From Rhodospirillaceae bacterium (GTDB lineage: Bacteria; Pseudomonadota; Alphaproteobacteria; Rhodospirillales; Rhodospirillaceae): a stretch of 19,469 nucleotides of DNA. The stretch lies in assembly GCA_002691085.1 (NCBI GenBank), contig NZGX01000049.1, forward strand, positions 1-19,469, in the 5' to 3' direction. A model generated the notes under the pieces. The model saw only the letters and a list, made by a program, of their open reading frames with translations. It was not told where the DNA came from and did no database searches. A program made the position numbers and the translations under genes. Below are positions 13,471 through 19,469 of the stretch, piece after piece (position 1 is the stretch's first letter; each line of letters starts with the position of its first letter).

Positions 13471-14639
13471 TCTTGTTTCAAGAGACATTGATTAAAATTT
13501 TTTATTATATAATCTAAACTTTTTTCCGAGAGAGTATGATGTGTTGGTAACGTAATTGTTTGGTTGGCAATTAATTCTGTGTTTGGTTTTGGGGTATTAG
13601 AGGAGAAGTCTGCTGTGGAAAATGCTTTTTCCTTTGATATATCGGGACAAGAACCTACGCGAGCTGGTATTTGTTTATTTATTAACTCTTGAATTATTAA
13701 GTCTCTGTCTATTTTTTTTGATAACTTATTGTCCTTAAGAAGAATATTATATTTATAGTAACTATGTTTGACGTAATTTGGCGGAGTTAGGGGATCTATT
13801 ATATTTTGACTGATTAAGGCATTATTATAAAATTCTGCATTTTTAATTCGTCTATCTACCCAAAGGTCCAGTTTTTTGAGTTGGGCTCTTCCTATTGCAG
13901 ATTGAAACTCTGTCATTCTATAATTTGATCCAAAATTTTCTACCATCCATTTAAATCCAGGGGTTAAATCAATTTTTTGCGACTTATTATAATCCCAACC
14001 ATGATCTCTTATAGACCACATTCTTTCATAGAGATTTTTATTGTTGGTTATAATCATCCCACCTTCTCCTCCCGTACTAAGAATCTTATCTTGACAGAAA
14101 GAGAAACAACCAATATCGCCTATTGAGCCAATTTTTTTGTTTTTATATGAGGCGCCATGAGCCTGAGCGCAATCCTCAATAACATAAATTTTATTATCAT
14201 TAGCAAATTCAATTATTGGATCTAAATCAACTGGCCACCCAGAAAGATGCACAGGAATAATTACACGCGTTTTTTGGCTGAAAACTTTTATGATACTTTC
14301 AAGAGTAATGTTTTGTGAATAGATATCGATATCTGCTACTACAGCTTTTGCACCTCTTCTAGCAACGGCAGATGCAGTTGCAATAAATGTTCTTGAAGGT
14401 ACAATTACTTCATCACCTTTTCCTACTTCAAGAGCCTCAAGTGCAAGTTCTAAGGCTGCAGTTCCATTTGTAACTGTTAATGCATGTTTTGTACTAGAAT
14501 AATTTGAAAATTCTTCTTCGAATTTTAATCCTTCCTTTCCCGTCCTGTAATTAACTAAACCTGACTTCATTACCGCAGTTGATGCATCTATTTCATCATC
14601 TTCATAATATGGCCATGGTTCTATTTTATGTTTTTGCAT
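13464..14639 (-). CDS. DegT/DnrJ/EryC1/StrS sugar aminotransferase
   Basis: This 391-aa PLP enzyme moves an amino group from glutamate to a keto-sugar nucleotide, usually a 4-keto-6-deoxy hexose. The family blocks are complete: TNGTAALELAL (about 57-67), PSRTFIATASA (81-91), the PLP-binding VIEDCAQAHGA with D156, and SFCQDKILSTGGEGG, with K185 as the Schiff-base lysine. The later FGSNYRMTEFQSAIGRAQL (about 235-255) is also typical. Related enzymes make precursors of bacillosamine, perosamine and viosamine; which one is not determined. No dehydratase or N-acetyltransferase gene is beside it. It follows the uncharacterised GT-like gene by 24 bp, with a weak GAAG ribosome site, and ends convergently against wzz. 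Confidence 0.93.
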   Translation of the reverse strand: MQKHKIEPWPYYEDDEIDASTAVMKSGLVNYRTGKEGLKFEEEFSNYSSTKHALTVTNGTAALELALEALEVGKGDEVIVPSRTFIATASAVARRGAKAVVADIDIYSQNITLESIIKVFSQKTRVIIPVHLSGWPVDLDPIIEFANDNKIYVIEDCAQAHGASYKNKKIGSIGDIGCFSFCQDKILSTGGEGGMIITNNKNLYERMWSIRDHGWDYNKSQKIDLTPGFKWMVENFGSNYRMTEFQSAIGRAQLKKLDLWVDRRIKNAEFYNNALISQNIIDPLTPPNYVKHSYYKYNILLKDNKLSKKIDRDLIIQELINKQIPARVGSCPDISKEKAFSTADFSSNTPKPNTELIANQTITLPTHHTLSEKSLDYIIKNFNQCLLKQDY

Positions 14640-14663
14640 CTTTTATCTTCTAAATAAATAAAT

Positions 14664-15950
14664 TTATAATGAATAAATTTTTTCATATAAATTCTCTAAA
14701 TGTATGTTATGAACATTTGGTAGATTATACATGTAATGATAATTTTTAACAGCTTCAATAGCAGGTGTGTCAATTGTAATTACATGCTTGTTTAGATGTG
14801 CGGCTTCAATGAGAATAGATGAAACAGTACCAATAATGATTCTACTTTCTAAAATAAAAAATCGTGATTCTCTTTCAGAGGGGTTTTCTATAACAACATC
14901 TTCCGATAAATATCTTAAAAATACATTGAAGTCATCTTTATAGTGTGGGTGTGTTCTTATTATTACTTTATTTTCGCGGGCTAGTTTATTTATTACTCTA
15001 GAGAATTTAAGTATATAGTTACTCAACTCCTTTGAGTTGTCAGTAAGAGTTGACGTATGGGGGGCAACAATTCCAATCTTATCTGATGTATGCTCATTTA
15101 ACCATATTTCTTCTTTTGGAGTAATCCGATACGCAGGGTTTTCAAATTGTATAAATTCCGATCGTGCATGAACATCCTTAAATATTCCTATATAATATTT
15201 ATTCCAGCAGAAGCATTTATCAACCTCAAAGAAAGAATGCTTAGCATAATAGTGTTTGTCGCCATGCATGATATTATAAACTCTAATGTTATTTTTATGT
15301 AAAGCATAAGTTAGGAAAGATAAACTACAACTGAATTCCCAGTATACTAAAATAAATCTAGGATTATTATATTTTATTGCCTGTCTTAATTTACTTAGAT
15401 CCATTGCACATTTTAACGCTAGTTGAATTGGATATGGGTTCCCATATTTTGCCGCCCTAAGTATTAAAATCATAATAATTTTTATATCGCCCAAAGTTAA
15501 TGATGATTTAGTCATTGGATAAGTCTTAATTTTTTTTTCTATGAGCAAATGTGGGGTTACAAATAGTTCTTTATTTAGCTTCCATCTTTCAGGAAATACA
15601 CACTTGATGCCATCACATTGTTCTTTCTCGTTTTTTTTGTTTAATCTGCCTTTAATAAGATTAACTAAAATAAAAAGAGGGAATATAAAATAACTGAGTA
15701 TTTCGAAAAAAAGTATACTAGTAACAGGCCTTAAGCCTAAATGGGCTTCGTAATGCGCAATTGTTCGAGCGTTAAGTCTTATTTCTTCATTGTCATCTTC
15801 TATTATATTTTTAAATTTTAGATATACTTTACTAATAATCTTTTCGTTTTTTATTCTGTCATAGTTATATTTATACCCAAGTAAAAACTCTTGAAGTTTT
15901 TTTAAACTCCTGAAGACTTTCTTTGCTGATACGACATTCATAATTTTCAT
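14664..15950 (-). CDS. uncharacterised GT-B-like surface-carbohydrate protein
   Basis: The 428-aa protein is not clearly assignable. It has a basic N-terminus with a hydrophobic stretch at about 76-100 that could anchor it to the inner membrane. A middle region contains FILVYWEFSCSLSF and NIMHGDKHYYAKHSFFEVDKCFCWNKYY, with a His-Gly and a Cys/Trp pattern seen in diverse GT-B-like proteins. The C-terminal domain has IIRTHPH and IIGTVSSILIEAAHLNKHVI, which recall the donor site of capsule-type transferases and CDP-glycerol/Kdo transferase relatives. A glycosyl- or phospho-transferase in this locus is the most reasonable inference. It lies 21 bp after the GT39-like gene and 24 bp before the aminotransferase, so it belongs to their operon. 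No ribosome site is obvious at the ATG. Confidence 0.65.
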   Translation of the reverse strand: MKIMNVVSAKKVFRSLKKLQEFLLGYKYNYDRIKNEKIISKVYLKFKNIIEDDNEEIRLNARTIAHYEAHLGLRPVTSILFFEILSYFIFPLFILVNLIKGRLNKKNEKEQCDGIKCVFPERWKLNKELFVTPHLLIEKKIKTYPMTKSSLTLGDIKIIMILILRAAKYGNPYPIQLALKCAMDLSKLRQAIKYNNPRFILVYWEFSCSLSFLTYALHKNNIRVYNIMHGDKHYYAKHSFFEVDKCFCWNKYYIGIFKDVHARSEFIQFENPAYRITPKEEIWLNEHTSDKIGIVAPHTSTLTDNSKELSNYILKFSRVINKLARENKVIIRTHPHYKDDFNVFLRYLSEDVVIENPSERESRFFILESRIIIGTVSSILIEAAHLNKHVITIDTPAIEAVKNYHYMYNLPNVHNIHLENLYEKIYSL

Positions 15951-15971
15951 TTGTCAATTAAATATCATCTT

Positions 15972-17645
15972 TTATGTTTTATTTCTTTTATATATATATA
16001 TATTCCATCCACGAAAACTAGAACTTGCTTTAATTGAAAAGTTTTTTTCTATTTTTTTTATTAAAGCCTTATCTTGTCTTCTAGGATCAGCCTGGTAAAT
16101 GATTATATTATATTTTTTTTCAATCCATTCATCTAATAAGCTATCCGACCAAAGCCCCTCTTTTTCAATAGCTTGCAGAAGGATTGCTTTATTATGAGGT
16201 ATATTTTTTATTTTCCTATATGTATGATTGATATTTATCATTTGTTGTGGGAAATCCTTATTAGCTAGAAATATACTGTAAGGCACCATAGAAAGGTTAT
16301 GTATTGGTAAGACTGTTAATTCATCTTTAGTGTTATTTTTAATAAATTGTGCAAGTTTCACTGTGTCTTTTTGCCATTCAGTCTTTCTCGTATTAGTCAT
16401 CATAGAAGTGGGGTAAAATTTATATTCCTCTCTCAATGCAAAAGTTGTGGAAAATATATTTGTAATTAAAATTAATAGAATAAAAAGTGGTTTGAATAAA
16501 TAATATAAACTATTATTAGATTTTAATTTTAAAGAAATTAGTGAAATTGAGAAACCGCCACAAATTGCCCCAATAGAGACGAAATATGTTGTATACGGTA
16601 ATATACATGTACCGCAATAACTAAATGATCCTACGTAATGAGTAATTGAAAGGAAGAAGAAGAGAAGAGGTGTTAAAATTAATATTACTAATCTTTTTTT
16701 TCTAGATAATGCTATAACGGTCAAGCAACAAATTACTATTCCTAGATAAGGAAGAAAGAACCCATCAATTAAATCTTTTATTGATAATTTATTTCTATCA
16801 AAACTAAGGTTGTTATTATTAAAAGTTAGACTATCAATAATTCTTTGTGAATCAGGAAAAACTCCTAATTGTGATAGATAGGGAGAAATTATCGGTAATC
16901 TTAAAAGAGAAAAGATGAATCTTTCTGGTAATAGATAAATCGCTATTAAGAAAGAAAATAACATTGCTAAAAGAATTATTGAAAAGTGTTTTATCTTATT
17001 ATCAATTGTTAATAAATATATTGGTATAAGGCATACAATTGCTAATATCATATTTTGCCTATACAGAAGTATTATGGAAAAAAGGATTCCAAGTAAAAAA
17101 GGCTTATATTTATTTATTACACCCATGTTTTCGATTATTGTGACTATAGATATTAGCAGTATTAGTGATACAGATGAATTTGGGATAGCAGTGTTGAAAT
17201 AAAAAATTACAGATGGAACTGTAAAAAAGAATAAAACTCCATAAGCTGAAGATATTTTATTTCCTGTAACTAGGAAGATAATCCTGAAAATTAATAATCC
17301 ATTCATTAATCCAATAATTGAACTAAGCAATCTTGAATTAGTTATATCTTGTCCAAACAAGTGCTGCCAGGCTCCAAGTTGAAAAAAATAAAAAGGCATA
17401 TACCAGGTTGGATCATTGCTTGTATAAGGTACAGCTTCTCCTGAAACATATTTCCAAGATTTTATTAGGTAAATAACCTCATCCACCCAGGTGTTTGAAT
17501 TTATAATTACTAAACTGCTGAAATATATGTAGAATGTCACAGAAGCTAATAATATTATTGTGAGATAAAAGTTCTCGTAGGATTTATTATTTAAATACAT
17601 ATTTTCATCTTTATTAGTAGATGTGTTTAGCTTCTGAGAAGCCAT
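15972..17645 (-). CDS. GT39/ArnT-like membrane glycosyltransferase
   Basis: A large inner-membrane protein (557 aa from the chosen start) with about eleven or more hydrophobic segments, then a soluble domain of about 140 residues. After the first membrane segment comes NTWVDEVIYL, with the Asp-Glu pair that family GT39 and ArnT-like enzymes use for catalysis. Such enzymes take sugar from an undecaprenyl- or polyprenyl-phosphate donor and act on the periplasmic side, for example adding a side branch. The frame is open up to a TTG at 17708, which has an AAGGA site but would overlap wzx by 82 bp. The ATG at 17645 overlaps by 19 bp and is preferred; the ATG at 17600 is also possible. Donor and acceptor are unknown. 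Confidence 0.8.
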   Translation of the reverse strand: MASQKLNTSTNKDENMYLNNKSYENFYLTIILLASVTFYIYFSSLVIINSNTWVDEVIYLIKSWKYVSGEAVPYTSNDPTWYMPFYFFQLGAWQHLFGQDITNSRLLSSIIGLMNGLLIFRIIFLVTGNKISSAYGVLFFFTVPSVIFYFNTAIPNSSVSLILLISIVTIIENMGVINKYKPFLLGILFSIILLYRQNMILAIVCLIPIYLLTIDNKIKHFSIILLAMLFSFLIAIYLLPERFIFSLLRLPIISPYLSQLGVFPDSQRIIDSLTFNNNNLSFDRNKLSIKDLIDGFFLPYLGIVICCLTVIALSRKKRLVILILTPLLFFFLSITHYVGSFSYCGTCILPYTTYFVSIGAICGGFSISLISLKLKSNNSLYYLFKPLFILLILITNIFSTTFALREEYKFYPTSMMTNTRKTEWQKDTVKLAQFIKNNTKDELTVLPIHNLSMVPYSIFLANKDFPQQMININHTYRKIKNIPHNKAILLQAIEKEGLWSDSLLDEWIEKKYNIIIYQADPRRQDKALIKKIEKNFSIKASSSFRGWNIYIYKRNKT

Positions 17646-18910
17646 GGCAATGGTGCTTTCCTTAATGTTATTAGGATTAGAAATACTAAAGCAATTAGGT
17701 ATGCACAAAAAGTTCCTTGTGCAGCCCCAATGAGTCCATGGCTCATAACTAATAATATACTTATACCTATATTTAATATTGAAGCAAACATACTTGATAG
17801 TGATATCCAGATAGTTTCACCTGTGAAGTATAGGTAGGCAGAAATTAGGGACCATAAGCCTTGAACAACAAATGCAAATATAATCCAATAAAATACATAA
17901 ACTGACTCTAAATATGTTCCCCCAAAAAGATATGGAAGAAGAATCCAACCCGAAAGGCATAGAAATAAACCAACTAAAATGAATAGTAAGGATATTTTAT
18001 AAAGCGTCATTGTTGACTTAAGATAATCCTCTTTATTTTTACTCTTTAGTCTTTCATAGAACCAAGGTGTCCATGCTCTATTTATTGATTGAGCAAAGAT
18101 AAACATTACAAGACCAGACTGGTAACCTATTGTATAAATTCCCACTGCTTTTTCATCTAAAATATTACTTAGAATAATTCTATCTGTTGCAGTTATTATT
18201 GCTGCTGCTAACATATGTGGTACTAGTGGGATTCCATATTTGAATATATGTATTACTGATGCTTTTGAAATACTGAGGGCAATTAACTTTTTCTTTATAA
18301 GCCAAAATAAACCAGAAATTGCAATTATAGTATAAGAAATAAATATAAGATTAAGTAAGTTTTCCCATTTAGATCTCTCTAGTATTATGAGAATCAAGAA
18401 AAAAGAATAAATTAATGTGCTTCTTCCAATTCGCCAAAAGCCAAAAATAAATGGTTTATGTCTCATCTGGTTAATAACAAGTATTAATCCAAAAATTACC
18501 TGTGACCAAGAGGCAATAACCCAATGAGGATACCATTCTATAGATATTGGCAAGTAATTACTTAAGAAATTCGAAAATAAATACATAATTAACAACAAAA
18601 CTAGGCTTAGTATTGTTGTTAGAGAAATTGCAGAGAAGATATAAGATGGAAAATCTATGGTATCTTTATCAATATATTTTCTTCCAGAAGAAGTTTCGAT
18701 ACCTATGCCAATTAAGGGCATTATTAAATTAATACCCACAAGAAAGACAGCATAAACTCCATAATCAAATGGGTCCACATATCTTGTAATTAGAGGAATT
18801 AATAGCAGAGGGAATAGAGAAGATAGTCCATTGATAAAGGTATAGGTGCCTGCTTCTTTAACAATTATATTTGGAAAAAGTTTGTTAAAAGCTTTATGTA
18901 AAATAATCAC
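17627..18910 (-). CDS. wzx: Wzx-type polysaccharide flippase
   Basis: This 427-aa protein has about twelve membrane segments and no sizeable soluble domain. The N-terminus (YTFINGLSSLFPLLLIPLITRYVDPFDYGVYA, within about 22-54) is the typical opening of the O-antigen flippase/MATE-like family (PF01943). It would move the undecaprenyl-diphosphate-linked repeat unit from the cytoplasmic to the periplasmic side. The start is GTG at 18910 with only a weak upstream GAG; no better start was found. It is the first gene of the glycan cluster, 13 bp after the glutathione transferase stop on the same strand, and overlaps the GT39-like gene at its 3' end. Confidence 0.92.
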   Translation of the reverse strand: MIILHKAFNKLFPNIIVKEAGTYTFINGLSSLFPLLLIPLITRYVDPFDYGVYAVFLVGINLIMPLIGIGIETSSGRKYIDKDTIDFPSYIFSAISLTTILSLVLLLIMYLFSNFLSNYLPISIEWYPHWVIASWSQVIFGLILVINQMRHKPFIFGFWRIGRSTLIYSFFLILIILERSKWENLLNLIFISYTIIAISGLFWLIKKKLIALSISKASVIHIFKYGIPLVPHMLAAAIITATDRIILSNILDEKAVGIYTIGYQSGLVMFIFAQSINRAWTPWFYERLKSKNKEDYLKSTMTLYKISLLFILVGLFLCLSGWILLPYLFGGTYLESVYVFYWIIFAFVVQGLWSLISAYLYFTGETIWISLSSMFASILNIGISILLVMSHGLIGAAQGTFCAYLIALVFLILITLRKAPLPWLLRS

Positions 18911-18923
18911 GACTCATAGTTTT

Positions 18924-19469
18924 CTAGGTTGTAACTGTTGAATTCTTTACTTTAATCCCTTTATCTATCTTTCTTGGGGCATCTGAAGATTCAGGTAGAT
19001 CAATGCCTTTTTGACATGCAGGTCTATTAGACATTTGTTTATCCCATCTTTGTAAGTTACTAAGTCCTTCAATCGAAATTCCAGACCAGTCATATTGTCT
19101 CACCCAAGGCCAGTTGGCAATATCAGCAATAGAATATTTACTTCCTAGCCATTCCGATTGTCCTAGTCTAAAGTCTAAAACCTCAAGTAATCGTCTACTT
19201 TCATTTTGATATCGACTAATTGCTGCAGGAATATTTTCTGGGAAATATCTATAAAAAACATTTGCCTGTCCCATCATTGGTCCGACTGCACTCATTTGGA
19301 AAAAAAGCCACTGAATTACTTCAGATTTTTCTTCATAATTTTTAGGAATAAGTTTTCCTGTTTTCTCTGCTAAATATAAAAGAATGGCACCTGATTCAAA
19401 TACAGCAAACCCATTATTACTATGATCGATAATTACTGGTATCCTTCCGTTTGGATTAAGTTTTAGAAA
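18924..19469 (-). CDS. Nu-class (YfcG-like) glutathione S-transferase, partial
   Basis: The frame is open to the right edge, so the start and the first part of the thioredoxin-like domain lie outside the window; 181 residues are visible. An ATG at 19295 is internal, because upstream sequence continues in frame with family blocks: LNPNGRIPVIID, then FESGAILLYLAEKTGKL and QWLFFQMSAVGPMMGQ. The helical domain follows, with YSIADIANWPWVRQYDW near the C-terminus. This order matches E. coli YfcG, a glutathione-dependent disulfide reductase. The active-site Thr/Asn region lies beyond the window and cannot be checked. It precedes wzx by 13 bp on the same strand and could be co-transcribed, though it has no obvious part in glycan making. 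Confidence 0.92.
   Translation of the reverse strand, partial: FLKLNPNGRIPVIIDHSNNGFAVFESGAILLYLAEKTGKLIPKNYEEKSEVIQWLFFQMSAVGPMMGQANVFYRYFPENIPAAISRYQNESRRLLEVLDFRLGQSEWLGSKYSIADIANWPWVRQYDWSGISIEGLSNLQRWDKQMSNRPACQKGIDLPESSDAPRKIDKGIKVKNSTVTT

Noticed and set aside
19293..19295. ATG as the start of a 123-aa glutathione transferase
   Set aside because: The frame continues upstream with conserved thioredoxin-domain blocks to the window edge, so this Met is internal and the gene is cut by the window.
1..19469. CRISPR array, tRNA/rRNA, insertion sequence or prophage
   Set aside because: No spaced repeats, tRNA-like cloverleaf, rRNA core sequence, transposase or phage gene was recognised anywhere in the window.

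Overview
The window is AT-rich (roughly one third G+C by eye) and densely coded, with intact reading frames throughout. A LeuC of proteobacterial type, a sigma-54 factor, a TonB-dependent outer-membrane receptor, a periplasmic DUF6491-like protein, a YfcG-like glutathione transferase and a Wzx/Wzz surface-polysaccharide locus point to a Gram-negative proteobacterium, most likely a gammaproteobacterium. The low G+C and short spacers would fit a streamlined marine lineage, but that part is inference. No rRNA, tRNA, CRISPR array, insertion sequence or integrase was recognised.

Left part (1-3171): the last 42 codons of an unidentified gene, a Kv-type voltage-gated potassium channel, two small proteins of unknown function (94 and 59 aa), and rpoN. 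rpoN does not have hpf or ptsN on its downstream side and has a hexanucleotide-repeat (Ser-Pro) linker.

Middle part (3172-9292): a 244-bp AT-rich regulatory gap, then a two-gene unit (a 92-aa coiled-coil protein and a two-cupin protein with His/Asp-rich clusters). Next come a divergent pair (an exported four-cysteine DUF6491-like protein and a TonB-dependent receptor) and a leuC with no leuD or leuB beside it.

Right part (9284-18910): a surface-glycan (O-antigen or capsule-like) locus on the minus strand. In transcription order it holds a Wzx-type flippase, a GT39-like membrane glycosyltransferase, an uncharacterised GT-B-like protein, a PLP sugar aminotransferase, a WbuB-like GT4 glycosyltransferase, a PglC-like phosphoglycosyl transferase and an O-antigen polymerase/ligase. 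A wzz chain-length gene sits inside it on the opposite strand with its own promoter-like sequence. A coherent reading is: the aminotransferase helps make a 4-amino-dideoxy sugar nucleotide; the PglC-like enzyme loads the first sugar phosphate on undecaprenyl phosphate; the GTs extend it; Wzx flips it; the polymerase/ligase and Wzz assemble or attach chains. The 4,6-dehydratase that would feed the aminotransferase is not in the window. The window ends inside a Nu-class (YfcG-like) glutathione transferase gene.
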